From Actinopolymorpha pittospori (GTDB taxonomy: Bacteria; Actinomycetota; Actinomycetes; Propionibacteriales; Actinopolymorphaceae), in the NCBI RefSeq assembly GCF_014873875.1, contig NZ_JADBEM010000001.1:6758001-6822000 (forward strand): DNA of 64,000 nt. Direction: 5' to 3'. This document shows positions 24,995 through 32,392 of this stretch, piece by piece. The notes under the pieces were generated by a model. That model did not search any database, was not told the DNA's origin, and saw only the letters and a list, made by a program, of their open reading frames with translations. Each line of letters begins with the position of its first letter. Positions within the stretch are counted from its first letter, which is position 1. A program made the translations under genes and the position numbers.

Positions 24995-25477
24995 GTGGAC
25001 AGCAAGGAGATGGCGGAGTTCGCCGGACACCCGATCCTCAACGGACTGAGGGATGATCTCCTTGCCTCACTGGCAGCACACGCGCGGACGATCCGCTTTC
25101 CCGCCGAGACGAGGATCTTCGACGAGGGCCAGGTCGCCGACAGGTTCTGGCTGGTGTGCGACGGGCAGGTGGCACTTGATCTCCACGTGCCCGGGCGCGG
25201 CATGCTCCTTGTCGACACGGTGAGCCCCGGCGCCGTCCTCGGCTGGTCGTGGCTCTTCCCGCCGTATCGATGGCGCTTCGGCGCGACGGCCGCGGCGCCG
25301 ACACGGGCGATGGAGATCGCGGCCGGGCCGGTGCGGGAGCTCGCCGAGAACGACGCGGAGTTCGGCCGGGCGACGTACCAGCGGCTCTCCGAGGTGGCGG
25401 TAGGGCGCCTGCAGGCGACCAGGCTGCGGCTGCTGGACGTCGACGTCGAGGCGGCCGAGCGCCCCAGCAGCGCCTGA
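24995..25477 (+). CDS. Stand-alone cyclic-nucleotide-binding domain protein
   Basis: A 160-residue protein with a CRP-type cNMP-binding domain: HPILNGLRDDLLASLAAHARTIRFPAETRIFDEGQVADRFWLVCDGQVALDL, then the end of the jelly roll with GAVLGWSWLFPPYRWRFGATAAAPTRAMEI. No C-terminal DNA-binding domain follows, only about 30 residues. The canonical phosphate-binding cassette FGE..L...R.A is replaced by LGWSWLFPPYRWRFGATA, so cAMP binding is uncertain. The GTG at 24995 has AGGGGAG seven bases upstream. Similar cNMP-only proteins occur near stress and dormancy genes in actinobacteria, but I do not know its partner. Confidence 0.82.
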   Translation: MDSKEMAEFAGHPILNGLRDDLLASLAAHARTIRFPAETRIFDEGQVADRFWLVCDGQVALDLHVPGRGMLLVDTVSPGAVLGWSWLFPPYRWRFGATAAAPTRAMEIAAGPVRELAENDAEFGRATYQRLSEVAVGRLQATRLRLLDVDVEAAERPSSA

Positions 25478-25624
25478 CCGCTTCCAGGCGACGAGGAGCG
25501 CCGGATATGCCCAGGTGCGCGGGATTGCGACCTACGACGATGACCTATGGGCGGCACGACCTCGACGAACGACCCTGGCCGCCTCGGCCGCGGAAGCGCT
25601 GCACTGCCAGCAAGGGGAAGCGCT

Positions 25625-25653
25625 GTGGCTGGGCTCGTCACGAGCCCAGCCAC
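25625..25653 (+). promoter_or_regulatory. Strong hairpin in leader of DUF1876 gene
   Basis: GTGGCTGGGCTCG (25625-25637) and CGAGCCCAGCCAC (25641-25653) form a perfect 13-bp stem with a 3-base loop, ending 22 bases before the ATG. It could be the terminator of the cNMP-domain gene or an mRNA-stability or attenuation element for the next gene. No T-run follows. Confidence 0.65.
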
Positions 25654-25675
25654 CACAGGGATAGGGACTGAAACG

Positions 25676-25957
25676 ATGTCGGACACCAAACAGACCACGA
25701 AGCACTGGAACGTCGAGATCTCCATCGACGAAGAGAACGGCCAGACCCGTGCCGAGGCCTTTCTGGTCTCACCCGACAAGGAACGCTTGACAGGCATGGG
25801 AAGAGCTCGCTGCAACCCGGCGGACGCAGACGTACCCAAGATCGGTGACGAACTCGCGGTCGCCCGTGCCCTCGCGGAGCTGTCACATCGACTGCTCCAC
25901 ACCGCGGCGGACGACATCGAGGGCATCACCGCCCAACCGGCCCGCCTCGACTACTGA
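25676..25957 (+). CDS. DUF1876 (Rv1738/Rv2632c-like) protein
   Basis: A 93-residue DUF1876 protein. The core KHWNVEISIDEENGQTRAEAFL followed by GMGRARCNPADADVPKIGDELAVARALAELSHRLL is characteristic. Rv1738, a mycobacterial member, is one of the most strongly DosR-induced genes and is structurally like ribosome hibernation factors, so a role in stopping translation in dormancy is plausible but not shown by sequence. The ATG at 25676 is preferred to upstream codons because the domain begins right there. A 13-bp hairpin precedes it; no clear DevR box was found. Confidence 0.9.
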   Translation: MSDTKQTTKHWNVEISIDEENGQTRAEAFLVSPDKERLTGMGRARCNPADADVPKIGDELAVARALAELSHRLLHTAADDIEGITAQPARLDY

Positions 25958-25972
25958 GGACTACTTTGAGCA

Positions 25973-26728
25973 TTACTGAGGCGGGTCGGTCCGGGTGGCG
26001 AACACGATGACGTTGTCGCGGTACGACGTCTCCTTGCTCCAGGGCCCGCCGCAGGTCACGAGCCGCAGGGTGGACTTGTCGGAGGGGCCCCACACCAGCT
26101 CGGTCGGGAACTGCTCCTTCGGATAGGCCTTCACACCGTCGACCGTGTAGGTGACTTCGCTCTTGTCCTCGCGGACGATGTGAACGACGTCACCTGGCTT
26201 GAGCTCACCCAGTCGGAAGAACACGGCGGGGCCGAGCACCGCCGAGTCGACGTGACCGGCGATCACGGAGTTCCCGACTTCGCCCGGCGTCACCGTGAAC
26301 TTGTACCACCCGGCATGGTCGGCCTCCTCCGGCGTCGGCACCGCCGCGGTGCCGTCGTCGTTCATCCCGAGCTGCATGAGCGTCGTCTCGACCCCGATGC
26401 GCGGGATGCTCAGGCTCACCGGCTCCGACGCGGGCAGCCCTGTCGGCGCGGGCGTGGGCTTCCCGCTCGCACCCTGACCCGAACCGCCGCTCGGCGCCGG
26501 GAGCGAGCCCCGGTTGGCGTCGGATGGCGTCGGGCTGGGAGACCTCAGAAACGCCGGTGCGGCGTCACCGGCGGGCAGTTGCGGCCGTTGGGCCGGCGAG
26601 TAGGCGAGCACCAGCAGCGCGATACCCGCGATGGCGAGGAGGGCGACGAGGCTGAAACCGACGGCACGTCGCGGTTTCCCGCGACGGCCGCCGGCTTCAC
26701 TCGTCACCTTGTCAGGCGCGCGACCCAT
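25973..26728 (-). CDS. Class F sortase
   Basis: A 251-residue sortase of the actinobacterial class E/F type. A basic N-terminus and one membrane helix (residues about 22-43, AVGFSLVALLAIAGIALLVLA) are followed by a Pro/Gly/Ser linker to about residue 100. The catalytic domain has His159 (IAGHVDS), Cys226 (LRLVTCGG) and Arg237 (SYRDNVIVF). It should sit on the outer face of the membrane and cleave sorting signals. It overlaps by 17 bases the end of the Asp/Lys-repeat protein gene, its likely partner or substrate. Confidence 0.92.
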   Translation of the reverse strand: MGRAPDKVTSEAGGRRGKPRRAVGFSLVALLAIAGIALLVLAYSPAQRPQLPAGDAAPAFLRSPSPTPSDANRGSLPAPSGGSGQGASGKPTPAPTGLPASEPVSLSIPRIGVETTLMQLGMNDDGTAAVPTPEEADHAGWYKFTVTPGEVGNSVIAGHVDSAVLGPAVFFRLGELKPGDVVHIVREDKSEVTYTVDGVKAYPKEQFPTELVWGPSDKSTLRLVTCGGPWSKETSYRDNVIVFATRTDPPQ

Positions 26729-27290
26729 CGGTCTGACGACGCCGCATCAGGAAGGTGCCACCGAGGGCAGCGGCCGCGAGGGCACCCGCACCGCCAGCCA
26801 CGAGCCCGGTGTTGGTGCCGGAGGCGCCACCGTCACCACCATCGACCCACCCGCGCGGGTAGTCGCCGTGGTCGTCCTTCTTGCCGTGGTCGTCCTTCTT
26901 GCCGTCGTCCTTGTGGTCGGACTTCTTGTCGTCGTCCTTCTTGGACCAGTCGTCCTTGTGGTCGGACTTCTTGTCGTCGTCCTTCTTGGACCAGTCGTCC
27001 TTGTGGTCGGACTTCTTGTCGTCGTCCTTCTTGGACCAGTCGTCCTTGTGGTCGGACTTCTTGTCGTCGTCCTTCTTGGACCAGTCGTCCTTGTGGTCCG
27101 ACTTCCGGTCGTCGTCCTTCTTCGACCAGTCGTCCTTCTTGTGGTCGTCGGACTTGCCAGGGTCGCCATCGAGCGTCACCTTGCCGACGACCGGCGTGCT
27201 TGCCGAAGCGATGCCGGGAGCGGCCACCAGAAGCGTTGCGCCCGCGAGAGCAGCGCCGGCGACGAGCTTTCCGAAGTACTTGTTCGACAT
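26712..27290 (-). CDS. Secreted Asp/Lys-repeat surface protein
   Basis: A 192-residue surface protein. It has an N-terminal signal peptide (KLVAGAALAGATLLVAAPGIASA), five tandem 15-residue repeats (DDWSKKDDDKKSDHK, residues 53-127), His/Lys/Asp-rich GKKDDH repeats, a Gly/Ser linker, then a C-terminal membrane helix (GLVAGGAGALAAAALGGTFLM) with an RRR tail. The layout is like a sortase substrate, but no LPXTG is present; the segment before the helix is GASGTNTG. Dense alternating charge and His may bind metal or stay disordered in the wall. The ATG at 27290 is used because it starts the signal peptide. It is cotranscribed with the class F sortase. Confidence 0.85.
   Translation of the reverse strand: MSNKYFGKLVAGAALAGATLLVAAPGIASASTPVVGKVTLDGDPGKSDDHKKDDWSKKDDDRKSDHKDDWSKKDDDKKSDHKDDWSKKDDDKKSDHKDDWSKKDDDKKSDHKDDWSKKDDDKKSDHKDDGKKDDHGKKDDHGDYPRGWVDGGDGGASGTNTGLVAGGAGALAAAALGGTFLMRRRQTDGSRA
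26910..27134 (-). repeat. Five tandem 45-bp coding repeats
   Basis: Five in-frame 45-base units encode DDWSKKDDDKKSDHK. The middle units are almost identical in DNA as well as protein, while the first unit in the gene has an Arg variant. Near-identical DNA repeats suggest recent expansion and possible copy-number change between strains. Confidence 0.92.
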
Positions 27291-27576
27291 TCTTTGTGTC
27301 ACTCCTTTGTGCGGTTCAGCTTCCTCTCAGCCAGTCGGCCTCCAAAAGGCTGCCCGAGCTCTCCGAGCGAACAAACGAAATTCGTAATCGGCTGGAAGGT
27401 CGAGTGGTTGACCAATTCCAGCGGTTAGCGTGGAGCCGTGTTTCCAATTAATTTCCTAGGACAAATTCCTGAAGTCTAGGACCTCGGGAATTGAGGCGTT
27501 CGACATTCAGTGAATCTATTTTGATGGTCGGCGACAGGGCTATTGACGGCGATATCCCGGCCGCGGACGAGGACAT

Positions 27577-28338
27577 ATGATGCGACCGCTGCGAATTGCA
27601 TTGTTGGTGTCGGGTGCCTTCGCGTTGCTCATCGGCTTCGGGTTGATGCTCGCGGGTTCGACGTTGTTGTCCGGATACTTCACCCAACGCGACGACTCCG
27701 GCGTGGTGTCCTCTCCGCAGGCCCGCTACGCCGTTCCCAGCTTCGCCATGACGGCGACCCAGACCGGGCTGCGCGTGCAGCCCGGCGTCCTGGGATGGCT
27801 GCCGGCACACCGGATCGACGCCGTCCGGATCGACGCGACCCGGGTGGACGGCGGGCAGCTCTTCCTCGGCGTGGCGAGACGGGCCGAGGTCGAGCGGTAC
27901 CTACACGGTTCGGCGGTGGCCCGGGCGGACTTTCGCCGCGCGCCGTTCGCACTTCGCTACCACCCGGTCGCGGGCGACCAGCGCCCGCGACCGCCCGCAC
28001 GGCAGGGCGTCTGGGCCGCCACGTCCACCGGCGGTGGAACACAGCACCTCACCTGGCCACTGCGCGACGGGGACTGGACGGTCGTCGTGATGAACGCGGA
28101 CGCCGCGAAGGGAGTGGACGTCCACCTCTCGGTGGGAGCCAGGTCGCCGGCGGTTCGCGCGATCGGCGTGTCGCTGTTCGCCGGTGGAGGTCTGCTCGGT
28201 GGGGTCGGCGCACTCCTCGTCTACGCGGCGTGTCGGCGGGCGAGGCCGGGCACGGACGTGGCCCTGATCCAGGCGCTCGCCCGGCGCGAGGCGCTTTCCA
28301 GGGCCGAACGTCCTTCCCGGTTCGGGGCGAAGAGCTGA
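27577..28338 (+). CDS. Membrane protein with large external loop, unknown
   Basis: A 253-residue protein that I do not recognise. It has an N-terminal membrane helix (ALLVSGAFALLIGFGLMLAGSTLL), a soluble middle of about 150 residues with RIDATRVDGGQLFLGVARRAEVERYL and a GDWTVVVMNADAAKGVDV strand, and a second helix near residues 190-215 (GVSLFAGGGLLGGVGALLVYAA), followed by a short basic tail. The ATG at 27577 is six bases after a GAGG-like site. It sits between the sortase pair (divergent) and the aldolase. Its stop overlaps a DevR-type box that serves the aldolase. Confidence 0.75.
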   Translation: MMRPLRIALLVSGAFALLIGFGLMLAGSTLLSGYFTQRDDSGVVSSPQARYAVPSFAMTATQTGLRVQPGVLGWLPAHRIDAVRIDATRVDGGQLFLGVARRAEVERYLHGSAVARADFRRAPFALRYHPVAGDQRPRPPARQGVWAATSTGGGTQHLTWPLRDGDWTVVVMNADAAKGVDVHLSVGARSPAVRAIGVSLFAGGGLLGGVGALLVYAACRRARPGTDVALIQALARREALSRAERPSRFGAKS

Positions 28339-28371
28339 CCTTTGCCCCTATTCGAGCAGGGGCCCCGGCCC
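28335..28371 (+). promoter_or_regulatory. DevR-type boxes before aldolase gene
   Basis: CTGACCTTTGCCCC (28335-28348) has two mismatches to GGGACC-3-G-N-CCC, and GGGGCCCCGGCCC (28359-28371) is a second, weaker site 24 bases on. They lie about 60-100 bases before the aldolase start, the first overlapping the previous stop codon. Confidence 0.5.
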
Positions 28372-28433
28372 GAAACCTGGAGGGGCACAGCAGCACGACG
28401 TCCTGACCCGACTGCTCGTGGAGGATCACCGCG

Positions 28434-29327
28434 ATGACGACCCGCCCACAGCTTCGCCAACTCGGCCTCAACACCGGGAAGAAGGCACGGCTGCACCGGA
28501 TCCTGTTCCAGCACGGTGTCCGTAACGGGACCGCGATCTTCCTGCCGTACGACCAGGGCCTCGAACACGGTCCACGCGACTTCTTCGCGAACCCACTGGC
28601 AAGCGATCCGTCCTACATCGTGAAGCTCGCGGTCCGCGGCGGCTTCAACGGGATCGCCCTGCAGATCGGTCTCGCCGAGAAGTTCTTCTGGGACTACGCC
28701 GGTGAGATTCCGCTGATCCTGAAGCTGAACGGCCGGACCGACATCCCCTCCGACGCCGAACCCGTGTCACCGGTGCACGCGAGTGTGGCTGACGCGGTAC
28801 GCCTCGGCGCGGACGCGGTCGGATACACGATGTACGTCGGTTCGCCGGCGCAGGAGCGTGACTTCGAACAGTTCCGCCAGGTTCGAGAGGATGCGCACCG
28901 CTTCGGGCTCCCGCTGGTGGTGTGGGCCTACCCGCGCGGCTCCGCGATCGACTCCAAGGGCGGCAAGGACTCCTTCTACGCCGTCGACTACGCCGCCCGG
29001 ACGGCCGCCGAACTCGGCGCCGACATCGTCAAGGTGAACTTTCCACGACCGGAGCTACAGGCGGGGGCCCGCGCGGAGTACGCGCGTACCTTCTCGCCAC
29101 AGCAGGCGATCGAGGCGGTCGTCCGTTCGGCCAACCGCACCTACGTGCTGGTGTCTGGCGGGGAGAAGGCCGACGACGCCGCGATGCTCGACAAGGCCCG
29201 CATGGCGATGGAGGCCGGTGGTCTCGGCCTGATCTTTGGTCGCAACGTCTGGCAGCGCTCCTACGACGACTCACTCGCGCTCGTCGACCAGCTCAAGGAA
29301 ATCCTCGCGAAGTACCCCGCGTCCTGA
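28434..29327 (+). CDS. Class I fructose-bisphosphate aldolase (DhnA/FbaB type)
   Basis: A 297-residue TIM-barrel aldolase of the DhnA/FbaB class. Schiff-base Lys200 lies in ADIVKVNFPRP, and the block FLPYDQGLEHGPRDFF near the start and LVVWAYPRGSAID in the middle are typical. It cleaves fructose-1,6-bisphosphate to two triose phosphates without metal. The start has GGAGGA eight bases upstream. DevR-like boxes lie in front and a short GC hairpin after it. With the second GAPDH at 35277 it could support sugar breakdown when oxygen or metal is limiting; that role is inference. Confidence 0.92.
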   Translation: MTTRPQLRQLGLNTGKKARLHRILFQHGVRNGTAIFLPYDQGLEHGPRDFFANPLASDPSYIVKLAVRGGFNGIALQIGLAEKFFWDYAGEIPLILKLNGRTDIPSDAEPVSPVHASVADAVRLGADAVGYTMYVGSPAQERDFEQFRQVREDAHRFGLPLVVWAYPRGSAIDSKGGKDSFYAVDYAARTAAELGADIVKVNFPRPELQAGARAEYARTFSPQQAIEAVVRSANRTYVLVSGGEKADDAAMLDKARMAMEAGGLGLIFGRNVWQRSYDDSLALVDQLKEILAKYPAS

Positions 29328-29329
29328 CA

Positions 29330-29347
29330 GTGCGGCCCCGGCCGCAC
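29330..29347 (+). terminator. Short GC hairpin after aldolase
   Basis: GTGCGGCC and GGCCGCAC form a perfect 8-bp stem with a 2-base loop, starting 3 bases after the stop codon. A probable terminator or 3' stabiliser. Confidence 0.6.
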
Positions 29348-29378
29348 CCACCCTTCGACCACACCCCCGGGGGCGACG

Positions 29379-30527
29379 ATGATCGACGTCAAACAAGTCG
29401 ATCGACTACTGCGATACCAGGATCCCGACGGCGCCGTGCTGTCGCTCTACCTCAACGTCCCGGCCAACACGGGTGGGCTGCGTGAGATGTTCGTCCGGTT
29501 GGAGAACCTCCTGTGCGACGTGGCCGCCAAACAGGATCGGGCTTCGCACTCGGTGAAGTCCGACCTGGCCGCCGCCCGGGAGGAGGTGCGAGGAGCGGTG
29601 ACCGAGCATGTCCGTGACTGGCTCGGTCACGGCGTCGCCATCATGAGCGCCCCCTCACTGGGGTTGTACGAGACGGTGCCGGTGTCCTGGCCGGTCCCCG
29701 ACCGGGCGGTCGTGGAACATCGGCCCTACGTACGCCCACTCATGTCGGCGCTCCACCACGCGCGGCCCTACTACGTCGTGGTGGTCGAACGCCGGCAGGC
29801 CTGGATCTTCCGGGTGGACGGGGAGAGCATCGAGCCGGTCAGCAAGCTCGTCGGAGAGGGCGTGCGGGACCGCTCCCACGCCGGCTGGGCGGGCCGGGAG
29901 GAGTACAACACCAGACACCGGGCCGCCGAACTCGCACGCCGCCACTACCGTTCGACCGCGGCGACGGTCGAGAACCTCATGCGAAACAACGGGCGTGACC
30001 TCGTGGTGGGCGGGCACGAGGTCAGCATCGTGGAGTTCGTCGGCATGCTGCCCGACGGCGTACGCCGCAAGCTCGTCGGCACGTTCGTGGTGGACCCGCA
30101 CACCATGACGGCAGGAGACGTCCGGACGCGCGGCGCGCGGGCCCGCGACCAACGCCGGGTCGAGCACGAGCGCCGGGTACTCGCCGAGATCGCCGACCAG
30201 GAGGCCACCGGCCTGGCCGTGAGCGGGATCGAGGCGTGCGCGGACGCGGTCAACCTCGGCCAGGCAGCTGTTCTGGTCGTGCGCGGTGAGGACGTCGTTC
30301 CCGGGTTCGACTGCCTGACGTGCGGTGAACTGTCGGTGGATCCGGCGGAGCGGTGCGGCGGGTGCGGCGGCGGGCCACTGCGACCGGTCTTCGACCTGGT
30401 CGACGAACTCGTCGCGCGGGTGGTGCAGCAGGGCGGTGGCGTGGAGTTCGTCGACGCCGACGAACTCGGTGGGGGACTGCGGGTCAGCGCCACCCTGCGC
30501 GGACGGCTGGCCCGCCAGTCTCGTTGA
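29379..30527 (+). CDS. Rv2629-like (baeRF, archaeal RF1-like) protein
   Basis: A 382-residue protein resembling the bacterial RF1-like family that includes Rv2629 of the mycobacterial DosR regulon. Typical blocks are VLSLYLNVPAN near the N-terminus, RPYVRPLMSALHHARPYYVVVVERRQAWIF in the middle (Pelota-like domain), and a C-terminal eL30-like domain with a zinc-ribbon CLTCGELSVDPAERCGGCGG (residues about 312-330). The family is thought to act at the ribosome or on peptidyl-tRNA, but this is not settled. Its 3' end overlaps by 44 bases the end of the convergent universal stress gene. Confidence 0.85.
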   Translation: MIDVKQVDRLLRYQDPDGAVLSLYLNVPANTGGLREMFVRLENLLCDVAAKQDRASHSVKSDLAAAREEVRGAVTEHVRDWLGHGVAIMSAPSLGLYETVPVSWPVPDRAVVEHRPYVRPLMSALHHARPYYVVVVERRQAWIFRVDGESIEPVSKLVGEGVRDRSHAGWAGREEYNTRHRAAELARRHYRSTAATVENLMRNNGRDLVVGGHEVSIVEFVGMLPDGVRRKLVGTFVVDPHTMTAGDVRTRGARARDQRRVEHERRVLAEIADQEATGLAVSGIEACADAVNLGQAAVLVVRGEDVVPGFDCLTCGELSVDPAERCGGCGGGPLRPVFDLVDELVARVVQQGGGVEFVDADELGGGLRVSATLRGRLARQSR

Positions 30528-31422
30528 CCGGGTCGTGGATGACGGCGACCGGGCAGCCGACCCGGCGCAGGACGGCCCTGGTCACCGACCCGGTCACGAT
30601 CTCGTTGCGGGGCCGAGCCCGTCCGCCGAGAACCAACAGTTGCGCGCCCGCCGAGTGCGCGACCAGGGTCGCGGTGGGGTGGGACTGCTCCGCGACGACC
30701 CGGACGGCGACCTGCGGGTACTTCTCCCGCCAGGGCGCCAGCGTCTCGGCGAGCATCCGATCGACCCGGGCCCGGCGTTCGCCGACCGCCTCCTGCAGGC
30801 CGCGCAGGTTGTACACGTAGGGGTTGACGATCTCCCAGGCCGACACGACGAGCAACGGGGCCCCGCGTAGCTGCGCCTCCTCGAAGGCGAACTCCAGCGC
30901 CGTCTCGCACTCGAGCGGGAGATCGACCCCGACCACGACCGGGGCGGAGGACGGCGGCCGCGCCTCCGGCCAGTCCGCGGGCACGATCACGACCGGGACT
31001 CGCGCGTGGACTCCCAGGCTCATCGAGGTGGAGCCGGGGAGCAGGTTCGCGATCCCGCCGCGACCGCGACGGCCGACGACGCACATGCGTGCCCTGCTCA
31101 CCAGGTCGATGAGAACCTGGGCCGGCGCGCCCTCATACAGCGCCGTGCCGACCAGCAGCCGCTCGTGTCGGTGTTCCGCGAGGCGTGCACGCGCGGCGTC
31201 GAAGACCGCGGTGCCCTCCTCGTACATCTGCTCCATCCGCGACCGGGCCGGTGACCTGCGCCCGCCTCGTCCGCGTCCGTGCGTCGGCTGGAACGCGTGG
31301 ATCATGCGGACCGGGCAGCCACGCAGCCCAGCCTCCTCCAGGGCCCACGCCAGTGCTTTCAGACCGTTCTCCGATCCGTCCACGCCGACGACGATGGCCG
31401 GACTGCTCCCCGGACGCGGCAT
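30484..31422 (-). CDS. Tandem universal stress protein
   Basis: A 312-residue protein with two intact Usp domains. Domain one is AIVVGVDGSENGLKALAWALEEA to HARVPVVIVPAD, with the nucleotide motif GRRGRGGIANLLPGSTSMSL. Domain two is PVVVGVDLPLECETALEFAFEEA to VGCPVAVIHDP, with GGRARPRNEIVTGSVTRAVL. This two-domain form is the same type as Rv2623 and Rv2005c, both DosR targets that bind ATP. The ATG at 31422 has GGGAGGGG-like bases upstream, and the longer upstream frame is rejected. A DevR-type box lies in the divergent gap shared with the Rv1733c-like gene. Confidence 0.92.
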   Translation of the reverse strand: MPRPGSSPAIVVGVDGSENGLKALAWALEEAGLRGCPVRMIHAFQPTHGRGRGGRRSPARSRMEQMYEEGTAVFDAARARLAEHRHERLLVGTALYEGAPAQVLIDLVSRARMCVVGRRGRGGIANLLPGSTSMSLGVHARVPVVIVPADWPEARPPSSAPVVVGVDLPLECETALEFAFEEAQLRGAPLLVVSAWEIVNPYVYNLRGLQEAVGERRARVDRMLAETLAPWREKYPQVAVRVVAEQSHPTATLVAHSAGAQLLVLGGRARPRNEIVTGSVTRAVLRRVGCPVAVIHDPVNETGGPAVRAGWR

Positions 31423-31523
31423 CTGCCCACCCCTCCCGCGCACTGCTCCCGAACCACCCTCGCAGGCGAATCGGGGCGAGGCGGGCCAGACCTCGCGGGC
31501 CGGGTCGGTCGGCTCGAGGACAC

Positions 31524-31537
31524 CTGACCAATGACCC
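31524..31537 (+). promoter_or_regulatory. DevR-type box in divergent gap
   Basis: CTGACCAATGACCC has two mismatches to the pattern and the same CTGACC start as the box at 28335. It lies about midway between the divergent universal stress gene (start 31422) and Rv1733c-like gene (start 31646) and could serve both. Confidence 0.5.
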
Positions 31538-31645
31538 TGGGTAGTCGCGAGGGCACGGATGACCATGAAAGTGGTGTCGTGTCGACGGCGTATGTCGACT
31601 GGATGGTGCACGTGCGGACACGAGTCGGACGCCCGGGAGGTCGGC

Positions 31646-32254
31646 ATGACAGAGAGCCGACTCAGGCGGTGGGTGAGACTGACGGCCCGTCGGCTGGGCT
31701 TGAGTCGTAACCCCCTGTGCCGGACGTCCGACCGGATGGAGGGCCTGCTCGTCGTGGCGACGCTGCTCGCCGCGGTGATCGCCGTCCCGGTCGCGATCAG
31801 CGTGGGCAGGTCCGCGTATGCGGACGGCAGGCAGACCACCGCCTCACAGGTGGCCTCCGGTCACTGGGACACCGCGCGGCTGCTGGAGAGAGCCCCCGGT
31901 TCGATGGCCGGGCAGGATTCGTCCAACCCGCCGACGACACTCGCCCGGGCCCGCTGGCAGGGAGCGAACGGAGCCCGGACCGAGGGCGACGTGCCGGTAC
32001 GTGCCGGCAGCCCGGCGGGTTCCTCCGTCCGAGTCTGGGTCGACTCGAGCGGCCAGGTCACCCGACCCCCGCTCACCAACTCCCAACTGTCGGACAAGGG
32101 AGTGGCGACGGCGATCACCACGTTGATGGGCCTAGAACTCGCGGTCGTGGTCTGTTCCCTGCTCGCGCGCTGGCTGCTCGAACGCCGCCGGCTCGCCGCC
32201 TGGGGCGCGGAGTGGGCGCGGGTCGCCCCGCGATGGAGCCGGAAGTACCACTGA
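31646..32254 (+). CDS. Rv1733c-like membrane protein
   Basis: A 202-residue membrane protein similar in plan to Rv1733c of the mycobacterial DosR regulon. A basic N-terminus contains GLSRNPLCRTSDRMEGLLVV, then one membrane helix (LLVVATLLAAVIAVPVAISVG), an extracellular loop of about 90 residues with VRVWVDSSGQVTRPPLTNSQ, and a second helix (AVVVCSLLARWLLERRR) with a basic tail. The ATG at 31646 has GGGAGG upstream. The molecular function of the family is unknown. Ten-base tandem repeats follow its stop codon. Confidence 0.82.
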   Translation: MTESRLRRWVRLTARRLGLSRNPLCRTSDRMEGLLVVATLLAAVIAVPVAISVGRSAYADGRQTTASQVASGHWDTARLLERAPGSMAGQDSSNPPTTLARARWQGANGARTEGDVPVRAGSPAGSSVRVWVDSSGQVTRPPLTNSQLSDKGVATAITTLMGLELAVVVCSLLARWLLERRRLAAWGAEWARVAPRWSRKYH

Positions 32255-32270
32255 TGGGTGGGCGGCTCCC

Positions 32271-32350
32271 CGACCACGACCGACCACGACCGACCACGAC
32301 CGACCACGACCGACCACGACCGACCACGGCCGACCACGGCCGACCACGGC
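32271..32350 (+). repeat. Eight 10-base tandem repeats
   Basis: Five copies of CGACCACGAC are followed by three of CGACCACGGC, then a degenerate CGACCGGCCA. The array fills the gap between the Rv1733c-like gene and the nitroreductase-fold gene. The 10-base period is close to one helical turn and is not a multiple of three, so it is not a coding repeat. Confidence 0.97.
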
Positions 32351-32392
32351 CGACCGGCCACGCCTACCGACGCGACACGGGGGGCAGTGCTC

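Noticed and set aside
26910..27134. Tandem 45-base repeats as a CRISPR array
   Set aside because: The units are contiguous without spacers and encode an in-frame protein repeat.
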